64,000 bases of DNA, from positions 1 to 64,000 of the forward strand of contig CALFBH010000085.1 in NCBI GenBank assembly GCA_937951615.1. The letters are read 5' to 3'. Positions 22,716 through 31,312 of the stretch are shown piece by piece (position 1 is the first letter of the stretch; each line of letters opens with the position of its first letter). The stretch comes from an uncultured Saprospiraceae bacterium (lineage in GTDB: Bacteria; Bacteroidota; Bacteroidia; Chitinophagales; Saprospiraceae). A program made the position numbers and the translations under genes. The notes beneath the pieces are model-generated. The model was not told the origin of the DNA, did not search any database, and saw only the letters and a list, made by a program, of their open reading frames with translations.

Positions 22716-25226
22716 TCAAAAATCAAATTTAAATCTTAGGTTAATACGTCTTGATGTTAGGTAATTCGGTACGGCTACATATTGGTTTTGAATGGTTTTC
22801 ACCCAGGTGTTTGAAGCAGCATTGGCAACTTCCAGTAGGTTGAAGACTTCAAAGCTCATCCAGGCGCGACGGGTGAAGCGGAAGGGATTTCTGCCTCGTT
22901 TCATACGGCGTTCTGCATCCCAGAGTAAATAGGAGAAACCAATATCAATACGATGATAAGGCGAGTAGCGGTACGTATTTCTATAGACTTCATTATTGCG
23001 CGGAATACCAAAGGGCAATCCTGTACCCACCACAAAATTCAGGTTCATTTTAAAGTTTTCATTCTTGGGCAGGTAATCCTGGAAGAACATAGAAAAACTG
23101 ACCAGTTGATCGGTCGGTCGTGCTACATCACTGACGACCATAGCCGCTGTATCGCCTACATCACGCCTCATGTGTTGGATGCCAATTAAAGATTCGCGGG
23201 TGCGGAGTAGCGATAGATTAATCCAAGATTCTGCACCTTCTACAAATTCGCCATTTAGACGTAAGTCAATACCCGTGGCATAGCCTTTTGCATCATTATT
23301 TCCATAATAACGAATCCGCACATTGTCCACATCATAAGCTACAATGTCGGTGAGATCTTTATAATAAGCTTCTGCGATAAAGCGGAATGGGCGTCCATAT
23401 AATTGAAAATCATTGACCAGTCCGAGCACACCATGAATCGATTTTTGCGAAAGCAAAGCCCGATTAACATTGCCATCCAGATCCCTTAATTCCCGATAAA
23501 ATGGCGGTTGATAATACAGCCCACCAGAGGCTTTAATCATCAGATTCCCCTTGCCTTTCAGTGGTTTATAATATAACTGCGCACGCGGCGTGATGATCAG
23601 TTCTTCATTCAAATCCCAATAAGAAGCCCGGACGCCAAGTGTGATGCCGACTTCTTTAGAGCTATCGCGCACCAGCTTCCAGGTATCCTGCAAATAGCCA
23701 CTAAAACGATTGGATTGCAGGTCGATATCTGTTTTGACGACATTGAATAATTCCAAACCGCCACCGCCATTATAAGGTAAGCTGTAGAGCGCAGAATCTA
23801 AGCGTTCCCATTCATTGAGTTCATCGAGAATCTGCTCGCGCTGATACTTGACGCCCCAACGAACATGATGGCTGACTTGTTTGCCGATGCTGGGTTCACG
23901 ATTGCGTTCCCAGCCGCCTTTATGTTCTACATTGGTCACATTGGCGGTGAGGTAATTGCGGACAAACTGTTGCTGCGTTCCTGCGCCGATGACGGCTACA
24001 ATATCTTCACCTGCTCCATCGTCACCCAAGTTGGTTTCCAATACACCAAGCGAATAACGTCCCGTAATATCTATGCGCTCATTCTCATTGCTTTGATAAG
24101 TAGAAGCCAGAAACTTCAGGTAATAATTGCCTACTTGTGGCAAATGACTCAGGGAAACCCCCGACATATAAGTATTGAAATTATCTGCTTCCTGACCATC
24201 AAACAGCACGCGATACTGGAAAGCGAGATTAATTAATCCGATGGTGGTATTGCGCTGAGTGGGGACAAAATTATATACACTGGTATTCACATTTCCAATC
24301 CAGCCCAACTGCCAAGTCTTGCTCAGGTCATAAGTCAGATTAGATTGTATATCAAAGAAATTAGGCACATATTCACCAGTTGTTTGCAGACTGCCGAGGA
24401 GGTAGCGTGTTGTTTTATATCTTGCTCCAATCAGGTAGCGAAAAGCCTGTTGATCATTTTTTTTCTTTTTGAAACTGCCTTCTATGTGTGCCGAACCACC
24501 GAGTAAACTCAGTCCCAAAGAAGCCCGAACAGAATCAGGACGTTTGTATTTTATATCCAACACAGAGGACAGCTTATCGCCAAAACGTGCCTGAAAACCA
24601 CCAGACGAAAAAGCAATAGAACGAATCAAATCTATATTCGGAAAAGTCAGTCCTTCCTGCTGACCAGCACGGATGAGGAATGGACGATATATTTCAAAAT
24701 CATTGACATAAACCAGGTTCTCATCATAGCTTCCGCCCCGCACAGAATACTGGGAACTCAGTTCGTCTGCACTACCAGTGATGCCCATGCCGATGGTCGC
24801 AATGTCGAGATTGCCGCCTGGATTGGGCATGTATTCTAGCGGTCGGGTGTCAAGGCTTTGCATGTCGCCTTCGTCGCGGATGCGCTCTTCTGATATTTCT
24901 GCTTCAATAATATCAATTGCCGATCTTTTCAGGGTAACATTGATGGTTTGCTTCTGTCCTTGTTTGAGATTGACGGTATAAGGTACTTTTTCGTAGCCGA
25001 GATAACTGAACTCAATTGTCAGGTTTTTATTGGGTGGTACTTTCAAGGTGAATCGTCCACGATTATCTGTTGTCGTACCGATGCCTTCGCTGGAAATACC
25101 GACACTGACAAATTCTAATGCTTTTCCTTTTTCATCAGAAACCTTACCTGTGAGCGTTGCTTTTTGCTGGGCAACAACAAAAGTGCTTATCAGAAGTATA
25201 ATAGAAAGTAGGAATGTTTTTTTCAT
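22716..25226 (-). CDS. TonB-dependent receptor with carboxypeptidase-like N-domain
   Basis: An 836-residue outer-membrane receptor. A signal peptide (MKKTFLLSIILLISTFVVAQ) is followed by a CarboxypepD_reg-like domain (about 25-110: TGKVSDEKGKALEFVSVGIS), the plug (about 150-260: LSSQYSVRGGSYDENLVYVN, SSGGFQARFGDKLSSVLDIK) and a 22-strand-type barrel ending in RRINLRFKFDF with a terminal Phe. No SusD partner is next to it, so a polysaccharide-utilisation role is not supported; the ligand is unknown. The open frame runs to 25325, but the first 33 residues only translate the CTTTGCGTCTTAGCG word repeat, so I start at ATG 25226. Confidence 0.93.
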   Translation of the reverse strand: MKKTFLLSIILLISTFVVAQQKATLTGKVSDEKGKALEFVSVGISSEGIGTTTDNRGRFTLKVPPNKNLTIEFSYLGYEKVPYTVNLKQGQKQTINVTLKRSAIDIIEAEISEERIRDEGDMQSLDTRPLEYMPNPGGNLDIATIGMGITGSADELSSQYSVRGGSYDENLVYVNDFEIYRPFLIRAGQQEGLTFPNIDLIRSIAFSSGGFQARFGDKLSSVLDIKYKRPDSVRASLGLSLLGGSAHIEGSFKKKKNDQQAFRYLIGARYKTTRYLLGSLQTTGEYVPNFFDIQSNLTYDLSKTWQLGWIGNVNTSVYNFVPTQRNTTIGLINLAFQYRVLFDGQEADNFNTYMSGVSLSHLPQVGNYYLKFLASTYQSNENERIDITGRYSLGVLETNLGDDGAGEDIVAVIGAGTQQQFVRNYLTANVTNVEHKGGWERNREPSIGKQVSHHVRWGVKYQREQILDELNEWERLDSALYSLPYNGGGGLELFNVVKTDIDLQSNRFSGYLQDTWKLVRDSSKEVGITLGVRASYWDLNEELIITPRAQLYYKPLKGKGNLMIKASGGLYYQPPFYRELRDLDGNVNRALLSQKSIHGVLGLVNDFQLYGRPFRFIAEAYYKDLTDIVAYDVDNVRIRYYGNNDAKGYATGIDLRLNGEFVEGAESWINLSLLRTRESLIGIQHMRRDVGDTAAMVVSDVARPTDQLVSFSMFFQDYLPKNENFKMNLNFVVGTGLPFGIPRNNEVYRNTYRYSPYHRIDIGFSYLLWDAERRMKRGRNPFRFTRRAWMSFEVFNLLEVANAASNTWVKTIQNQYVAVPNYLTSRRINLRFKFDF

Positions 25227-25261
25227 GTTGTGAATCTTGTTTTGGAATGGGCCTGTCTTAG

Positions 25262-25296
25262 CCATTTTTCTCGCAAAGACGCTAAGACGCAAAGTT
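25262..25296. repeat. CTTTGCG-CTTAGCG word repeat, single copy
   Basis: TTTTTCTCGCAAAGACGCTA followed by AGACGCAAAG is the reverse complement of the unit that forms the 44-bp tandem array at the right window edge (63794-64000). Confidence 0.85.
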
Positions 25297-25379
25297 AAGA
25301 CTATAAGCCTTTTTATTTGCATCATTTATTAGAAGTTATTCTTTTCAAATTTCTTAACGTTTTTATAATAATGATATTG

Positions 25380-25387
25380 TATTTTTG
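25380..25387 (+). promoter_or_regulatory. Probable -7 element of FAD dehydrogenase gene
   Basis: TATTTTTG matches TAnnTTTG and lies 32 bp before the ATG at 25420. I see no good TTTG -33 element, so only the -7 part is supported. Confidence 0.45.
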
Positions 25388-25419
25388 CAATCTTCTTCCA
25401 TAAAAAGGAAGCGCAATTT

Positions 25420-26979
25420 ATGGTAAAGCAAATAGAATTAAAATTATTGCCTCAACAGGCTTATGACGAGCAGTATATTCTTGAAGAAGCTGCTCGACAA
25501 CTTGGTGTCAAAACCACAGAAATTACAGAAATTATCCAGTCCCGACGCTCGATAGATGCGCGGCAGCGACAGGCTTTTATCATGCTGAAAATTGAGGTCT
25601 ATATTGGTGAAAAGCCTCCGCCCGTTCCTTCTCTATTATCTTCCATTTCAAATTTGCCGCCGAAGGCGAAGCGGGTCATTATCGTCGGTGCAGGTCCAGC
25701 AGGCTATTTTGCGGCTTTAGAATTGCTGGAATTGGGGATTCAACCTATCATTTTCGACAGAGGGAAAGATGTGCGTAGCAGGCGGCGTGACCTTCGTGCT
25801 ATTCAGCAATTCGGAGAAGTCAATCCACATTCCAATTATTGTTTTGGAGAGGGTGGGGCAGGCACTTATTCGGATGGTAAACTATATACCCGCTCCAAGA
25901 AACGAGGAAATTATATCAAAGTCCTGAAATTGCTGGTCGAGCATGGTGCAAAAACGGATGTCCTCATTGATGCACATCCGCACATTGGTTCAAATAAACT
26001 GCCTGGCATTGTGGCGAATATTCGGGAAACTATTATTCAACATGGCGGAGCGGTGCATTTTGATTCGCTTGTAACGGATTTTATTATTCAGGATAAAAAG
26101 ATGAAGGGGGTTGTGGTAAATGGAGAAGTTGAGCATCTGGCAAATGCTGTTATTCTGGCTACGGGGCATTCTGCAAGAGATATTTTTAAATTATTGCATC
26201 GGCATAAAATTCGTATTGAAGCCAAGTCTTTTGCTTTGGGCGTTCGCATTGAGCATGAGCAAAGTCTGATTGATCGTATCCAATATAAAAAACCAGAGCG
26301 TGACGAACACTTGCCCGCTTCCAGTTATCGACTGGCTTGTCAGGTGGCAGAGCGTGGTGTGTTTTCGTTTTGCATGTGTCCGGGTGGGCTGATTGTTCCG
26401 GCTTCTACAGCACCGGGGGAGTTGGTGGTGAATGGCATGTCTATGTCGCGTCGCGATTCTCGTTATGCCAATTCGGGTACAGTGGTGGCAGTAGAGCCAG
26501 AGGATTTGCAGGCATTTAAACAATACGGTGTTTTTGCTGGGCTTGAATTTCAAAAAAGTGTAGAGCAGCAGGTTTTTGCTGCGGGAGATGGAACACAGCA
26601 GGCACCCGCGCAGCGGCTAACCGATTTTGCCAATGGAAAAACCTCTAAGTCACTTAATGAAACGTCTTATATTCCAGGGATTTATGCTGCACCACTTCAT
26701 CAGTTGCTGCCGACAGGTATTGCAAAGCGATTGCGGGAAGGTGTTCGGATTTTTGATAAAAAAATGAAAGGCTACTTCACTGACAAAGCAAATGTAATTG
26801 GCGTAGAAAGTCGGACCAGTTCTCCCATTCGTATTCCGCGTTCTAAGGCAACTTATATGCATGATGATTTGTATGGCTTATTTCCATGTGGAGAGGGTGC
26901 AGGCTATGCGGGCGGTATTCTTTCGGCGGCTATCGACGGGCAAAATGTAGCTAAGGCTGTTGCGGAGATGTTGAGGTGA
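25420..26979 (+). CDS. FAD-dependent dehydrogenase (COG2509 type)
   Basis: A 519-residue cytoplasmic flavoprotein. Residues 1-85 are the small N-terminal domain common to this group. The Rossmann FAD site VIIVGAGPAGYFAALELLEL starts near residue 88, followed by NYCFGEGGAGTYSDGKLYTR, a second nucleotide-contact region AVILATGHSARDIF, and a C-terminal FAD-contact block LFPCGEGAGYAGGILSAAID. This combination is typical of the uncharacterised COG2509 FAD-dependent dehydrogenases. The reaction is unknown. It is transcribed divergently from the TonB receptor, with a TATTTTTG promoter element 32 bp upstream. Confidence 0.9.
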   Translation: MVKQIELKLLPQQAYDEQYILEEAARQLGVKTTEITEIIQSRRSIDARQRQAFIMLKIEVYIGEKPPPVPSLLSSISNLPPKAKRVIIVGAGPAGYFAALELLELGIQPIIFDRGKDVRSRRRDLRAIQQFGEVNPHSNYCFGEGGAGTYSDGKLYTRSKKRGNYIKVLKLLVEHGAKTDVLIDAHPHIGSNKLPGIVANIRETIIQHGGAVHFDSLVTDFIIQDKKMKGVVVNGEVEHLANAVILATGHSARDIFKLLHRHKIRIEAKSFALGVRIEHEQSLIDRIQYKKPERDEHLPASSYRLACQVAERGVFSFCMCPGGLIVPASTAPGELVVNGMSMSRRDSRYANSGTVVAVEPEDLQAFKQYGVFAGLEFQKSVEQQVFAAGDGTQQAPAQRLTDFANGKTSKSLNETSYIPGIYAAPLHQLLPTGIAKRLREGVRIFDKKMKGYFTDKANVIGVESRTSSPIRIPRSKATYMHDDLYGLFPCGEGAGYAGGILSAAIDGQNVAKAVAEMLR

Positions 26980-27016
26980 TTAATTACGAATTACGAATGT
27001 GGGAATTACGAATTTT
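26979..27016. repeat. AATTACGAAT word repeat
   Basis: ATTAATTACGAATTACGAAT and GGGAATTACGAATTTTTCC lie between two convergent genes; same family as 12785-12811. Confidence 0.75.
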
Positions 27017-27028
27017 TCCTTACTTAAT

Positions 27029-28606
27029 TCATTTGATTTCCTTCAATAAGCCATTCTTTGCCTTGCTTGCTGTTGTCATTGACTTCTTCAAGGATTTTTT
27101 TATTGTGAACCAAAAGGTAGAACCCTTGCCTGGAGTTGAATCTAGTCCTATTTGTCCCTGATGCTGGTCGATTATTTTTTTCACCATAGCCAAGCCAATT
27201 CCAGTACCTTCATATTCCGTGTTGGTGTGTAAGCGTTTGAATAAGAGGAAAATTTTATCCTGAAATTCAGGCTCAATTCCAATACCATTGTCTTGCACGG
27301 AGAACAGCCATTGATCTTCCTGTTCTTTACAATTAATGGTGACAACAGGTTTTACGCCTTCTGCTGAAAACTTCAAAGCATTGGCAATAAGATTTTGAAA
27401 AACCTGTCGAATTTTGGTCTGATCTGCCAATATAGAATCAGGTAAATTTTGGATAATAATATCTGCCTGTTTTTCTTCAATACTTTTTGCCAATTCTCTG
27501 ATAAGTTGGCTGAGTAGTTTTTCCGGATTAATTTTTATAAGCTCAATTTCTGTTGTATTCACTCTGGAGTAAGAAAGCAAATCATTGATAAGGCGCTGCA
27601 TATTGATCGCAGAAGAAGTGATGAAACCCATGAATTCTCGTTCTTCTTCTGATAGTTTCCCTTTCAGCCTTCTTTCTAATAATTGTGTAAAACTGGTGAT
27701 AGATCGGAGTGGAGTTTGTAAATCGTGAGAAGCGAAATAAGCAAAATTTTCCAGTTGTAGATTTGAAGCAATGTATTTTTCCAGCTCTTCGTTTTTTGCT
27801 TTAATAGTCTCCCGATATCGTTTATCAGATTCTTTTTTAGCCTGTTTGTCCAATACTCTTTTGGTAATGTCATGGAAGATGATAAATGCTTCACCATATT
27901 TTTGATAAGTAGGTACAACATTGCTGCTTACAATAATCTCTTCCTGATCTGCATTGATAACAACTCCAAGTACTTGGAAAGCTTCTCCGTCCATGACTCT
28001 TTGTCCGTGATTTGTTGTTTGTTCGTGTAAATCAAATCCTGAAAAGTACTTGGATTTTTTAGGGATCAAACCAAATCTGTTTATTTTAAGAAAGTCTACT
28101 CTGGTTTTGTATCCAAACATTTTGAATGCAGCATCATTAAAGTCACTTATTCTTTCCTCATCATAATTATAAATGATAATCGCATCCAGCATATTGCGGA
28201 ATAATGCTTCAAACCTCACCTTCGATTTTTGAAGCTCTTCCTTTTTACGAACCCTTTCTGTAGAATTTCGAGAAGCTCCAATGATATTGACCTGCCCTTT
28301 TTTTATGGAGTGCACCTTTAAGTGCATAGAGAAAAAAGCTGTTTCTTCACTGCCATTGTTTAAGGGTAAATTCTGACTCCAGGTATCCTTTTCTCTGGTT
28401 TTAAATTGCTCAAGTATTTCTATTAAGTCTTGCCGTGACTCTGTTTCTACATGCTTTAAAATGGATGTTCCAATGATGAGCTGAGATGTAGTACCTAGTA
28501 CTCTTGCAAAAGCATGATTGGCGTAGGCAATAATATCGTTTTGAAGCTGAAAAATTCCAGCTTCATTGTCTTCTATGAGAATTTCGTATGATAAAGGACT
28601 ATCCAA
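27029..28606 (-). CDS. PAS-domain sensor histidine kinase
   Basis: A 525-residue soluble histidine kinase without signal peptide or transmembrane segment. Two PAS domains occupy about 5-125 and 126-255, and a short coiled coil 255-285. The HisKA box is FAYFASHDLQTPLRSITSFT with phospho-acceptor His294. The HATPase_c domain shows the N box LIANALKF, the G1 box VQDNGIGIEPEF and a GTGIGLAMVKKI block. The DLQTPLRSI box is the phytochrome-like type common in Bacteroidota. There is no attached receiver and no response regulator nearby, so the partner is elsewhere. It starts 18 bp after the SdiA-regulated-type gene and is probably in its operon. Confidence 0.93.
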   Translation of the reverse strand: MDSPLSYEILIEDNEAGIFQLQNDIIAYANHAFARVLGTTSQLIIGTSILKHVETESRQDLIEILEQFKTREKDTWSQNLPLNNGSEETAFFSMHLKVHSIKKGQVNIIGASRNSTERVRKKEELQKSKVRFEALFRNMLDAIIIYNYDEERISDFNDAAFKMFGYKTRVDFLKINRFGLIPKKSKYFSGFDLHEQTTNHGQRVMDGEAFQVLGVVINADQEEIIVSSNVVPTYQKYGEAFIIFHDITKRVLDKQAKKESDKRYRETIKAKNEELEKYIASNLQLENFAYFASHDLQTPLRSITSFTQLLERRLKGKLSEEEREFMGFITSSAINMQRLINDLLSYSRVNTTEIELIKINPEKLLSQLIRELAKSIEEKQADIIIQNLPDSILADQTKIRQVFQNLIANALKFSAEGVKPVVTINCKEQEDQWLFSVQDNGIGIEPEFQDKIFLLFKRLHTNTEYEGTGIGLAMVKKIIDQHQGQIGLDSTPGKGSTFWFTIKKSLKKSMTTASKAKNGLLKEIK

Positions 28607-28624
28607 AGTGTTTTAGAATAAAAT

Positions 28625-30349
28625 CTATTCGAGCACTAATTTTTTTGACAACATATTTCCATTTTTATTGACTCGAATAATATACACGCCTCCCGGTATA
28701 GCATCATTCAATTGGACTGGAATGGCATTATATCCCGTTGCTAGTTCAAAAGTGTGTTGAAATACAATTTTCCCATTGATGTCCATGATTTCAGTTTCTA
28801 GTGGAAAAGCGTATTTCGGATTATTAAATTCCATGACGAGCGAACGATTATTTTTGTAAACAGGATTGGGGAATACATGAAATGTAATATCTCCAATATC
28901 TACTTTCACAGACTGAACATCTGAATAATAAGTTTGTCCGTCGGTTTCAATTATTTTCAAACGATAATAAGTCGTTCCTCCGCTTAATAAATAATCAAAA
29001 AACTCATAATCTGTGACATTCCCTGCACTGCCTTTTGCTGGAATGGAAGTGACTTGTTCATAATCAATGCCATCGTTAGAACGTTCAAGTTCAAATTTTT
29101 CAATATTTATTTCTGATGCGGTAACCCAGTTGATACGCGCCTGTTTATTGTCTGTTGCGTTCACTTCAAAACGGGTCAGTTCCAGTGGAAGTAGTTCATT
29201 GACGGTGAACGACCATTCTGCTGAAACACTAGCATCTGTATTATCGACAACACGCCAGCAGTAAGTTTCTGTATCATTGAGAAGACCAGCTGGTAATTCA
29301 TAAGTATTTACACTGACCACTTCAGAATGAATCAAAGTACTTAAAGTTGGTGGAGCATAAGGGAAAAAACTATTGCTGAAACGATAAAAATGATTGGGTT
29401 CACCAATGATATAAATATTTCCGTCAGGAGCAACGGCAACGCCTTCCGCTTGTGCAAGACTGAAAATTACCGTGCCATTGGCACCACCAGTAGTGAGGTC
29501 TAAGCGACTATATTCTTCACCAGTTATAGGGTTGACTTCAACGACAGCTGCATTGAGCTGACTCATAATCAATAGATTTTCAGTAAAACCGTAATTGCTT
29601 AATGCTGATGGTAAACTCAAATGGTGTAAACCGGATAAATCGGTAAAGCCATAAGTATTATTCTGTATGTCAAACGGATTGGAAGCTGTAATCGTTCCAG
29701 TAAAATCCGCAGGTACTTCAAAGGCATGAATCGTCATAGGATAGTATTCCTGAACAACATACATGATATTGGTACTAGAATCGTAACTCAAACCTTCCAG
29801 ACCTGAATTATCATTCCACGTCCCTGTCAATTGTACATAAGTACTTGGATAGACAATATTGCTGCCTGTTCCTATCAATACAAAAACAATGCGTCCGCGT
29901 CGTTCCTCTGCTATGGCAAACAAATCATTTCCCATATAAGTAATGGCTTCTGTATCATCAAAACCCGTCAGCGTAATAGTACGCAAAACAGTTCCGTCTG
30001 TATCCAATTCAAAAATACTATTGGTATCATTATCAATGCCAAATAAAGTATTCGTGTTTTCATTATAGGCAAGTCCCGACAAATCACCTGTACCTGGAAC
30101 ACTGACTGGTCCAATATCCATGACATAATTGCCAAGCAATATAGTAGAGTCAGGACTAGGGGTACATTCGTAAAACTCAATAGTATAATCTCCAGATGTA
30201 CCATTCCAGTTAAATTGAGGCGTTGTGTTATTCACATTAGAACGATCCTCTGGAAGTAATAAGTCAGGTATACTGTTAGGTGCATTATAGCCCGATAAGA
30301 GAATAAGGAGTCCGGTGGAAAGGAGGAGGGAAGTAAAAGTTTTGAGCAT
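28625..30349 (-). CDS. SdiA-regulated-type propeller protein with T9SS tail
   Basis: A 574-residue secreted protein. A signal peptide is followed by a short segment common in secreted Bacteroidota proteins (LLLPEDRSNVNNTTPQFNW), then a beta-propeller (about 85-340) with LSGLAYNENTNTLFGIDNDT, LEGLSYDSSTNIMYVVQEY and LAQAEGVAVAPDGNIYIIG, which match the SdiA-regulated/phytase-like fold. An FN3-like region (LPLELTRFEVNATDNKQARI) and a T9SS sorting domain (VFPNPVYKNNRSLVMEF...SKKLVLE) follow. It is probably a surface or secreted enzyme or binding protein; activity is unknown. The histidine kinase gene follows after 18 bp. Confidence 0.85.
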   Translation of the reverse strand: MLKTFTSLLLSTGLLILLSGYNAPNSIPDLLLPEDRSNVNNTTPQFNWNGTSGDYTIEFYECTPSPDSTILLGNYVMDIGPVSVPGTGDLSGLAYNENTNTLFGIDNDTNSIFELDTDGTVLRTITLTGFDDTEAITYMGNDLFAIAEERRGRIVFVLIGTGSNIVYPSTYVQLTGTWNDNSGLEGLSYDSSTNIMYVVQEYYPMTIHAFEVPADFTGTITASNPFDIQNNTYGFTDLSGLHHLSLPSALSNYGFTENLLIMSQLNAAVVEVNPITGEEYSRLDLTTGGANGTVIFSLAQAEGVAVAPDGNIYIIGEPNHFYRFSNSFFPYAPPTLSTLIHSEVVSVNTYELPAGLLNDTETYCWRVVDNTDASVSAEWSFTVNELLPLELTRFEVNATDNKQARINWVTASEINIEKFELERSNDGIDYEQVTSIPAKGSAGNVTDYEFFDYLLSGGTTYYRLKIIETDGQTYYSDVQSVKVDIGDITFHVFPNPVYKNNRSLVMEFNNPKYAFPLETEIMDINGKIVFQHTFELATGYNAIPVQLNDAIPGGVYIIRVNKNGNMLSKKLVLE

Positions 30350-30488
30350 CTTTTCTTTTTTAGCTATTCTTTAAAAATAATGGATACAAACTTACTTATA
30401 TTTGTCGAGAAATAAGGCATTTTGGTTGTATCAGGTATGATTATTGATATTGTGTATATGTTTTCGATTTACATTCAAAACAATTATT

Positions 30489-31091
30489 ATGTTCTTAAAA
30501 TTAGTTTCAAATTCAACTTCTACTATAATGCTTCTCCTTTTAACGGCTGTTTCTCTGGTAAGTTACAGTTGTAAAGAAGATGATACGAGTCAGGACACTT
30601 CTGCTACCTTAAGGTATGATGGAGACAACCTCACAGCACCTCAATTGCCTCCACAAACCTACGAAGGAGCAGCTCGATTTACCAATTCGCAACTGAGCAG
30701 GTATATTGGAGATGAGCTGACCGAAATTGAGTTTTATATCCAAGAACCACCTGCCTTTTGTGAAGTACGCGTGTATACCTCCAATGGAGGTAGCGCACCT
30801 GCCGAACAAATCTATGTGGCGAATGTAACGAATAGCATCAGTGCAAACAGTTGGCATACCCACACACTCACAACGCCATACATCATAGAAGACAAAGACT
30901 TATGGCTTAGTGTGCGATTTGCTCATAGTGGAAATCAGCGTACACTTGGCTGCGACAGTGGCCCGGCTAGAGTGAATGGTGACTGGACTTATGATGGAAC
31001 TGATCAAGCATGGATTCCATTGGTACAACGCACTAGCGGAGCTATCAATATCAACTGGAATATCCGCGGGCTTGTGGAGTTTAAGGAGTAA
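30489..31091 (+). CDS. Lipoprotein of unknown function
   Basis: A 200-residue lipoprotein: the signal ends in LVSYSC, with the lipid-attachment Cys near residue 29. The mature part is beta-rich, with QLSRYIGDELTEIEFYIQEP and CEVRVYTSNGGSAPAEQIYV, then WHTHTLTTPYIIEDKDLWLS. This resembles the beta-sandwich modules found in large Bacteroidota surface proteins (an EVRVY...G..P...LY pattern). I start at ATG 30489 rather than the earlier in-frame ATG at 30444, because the signal peptide begins there. It is a monocistronic gene followed by repeats. No specific function can be given. Confidence 0.75.
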   Translation: MFLKLVSNSTSTIMLLLLTAVSLVSYSCKEDDTSQDTSATLRYDGDNLTAPQLPPQTYEGAARFTNSQLSRYIGDELTEIEFYIQEPPAFCEVRVYTSNGGSAPAEQIYVANVTNSISANSWHTHTLTTPYIIEDKDLWLSVRFAHSGNQRTLGCDSGPARVNGDWTYDGTDQAWIPLVQRTSGAININWNIRGLVEFKE

Positions 31092-31109
31092 GATTAGGAA
31101 GATCAAGAC

Positions 31110-31310
31110 CAAGTTTAATCTGATAGCTATCGGATAAGATTAAGTTTAAATTTTTAAAGTGTTGCCTTTGGCAACACTCGTTATTTTAGACTTAAGCTTA
31201 AACTTATACTTAAACTTAATTTGCTTTTCGCTAACTTGTCTTGCTCAATTTGGGTTAAGTGATAAAAATAGTCATTTACTCATTCAATAATCTACTCATT
31301 CTATCATTGT
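31110..31310. repeat. AAACTTAAACTTAAAC inverted repeat with hairpin
   Basis: The left arm AAGTTTAATCTG...AAGATTAAGTTTAAA (31109-31150) and the right arm TTAAGCTTAAACTTATACTT, AAACTTAATTTGC (31192-31223) flank a perfect stem AGTGTTGCC-TTT-GGCAACACT (31158-31178). TTACTCATTCAATAATC words follow, up to the penicillin acylase start. The arm words recur at 36580-36593 and 36884-36918. Confidence 0.85.
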
Positions 31311-31312
31311 AT

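Noticed and set aside
22716-25226. SusC-type glycan uptake (polysaccharide utilisation) locus
   Set aside because: The TonB receptor has the carboxypeptidase-like N-domain, but no SusD, glycoside hydrolase or regulator lies nearby.
27029-28606. Complete two-component system
   Set aside because: No response-regulator gene is present on either side; the kinase is an orphan in this window.
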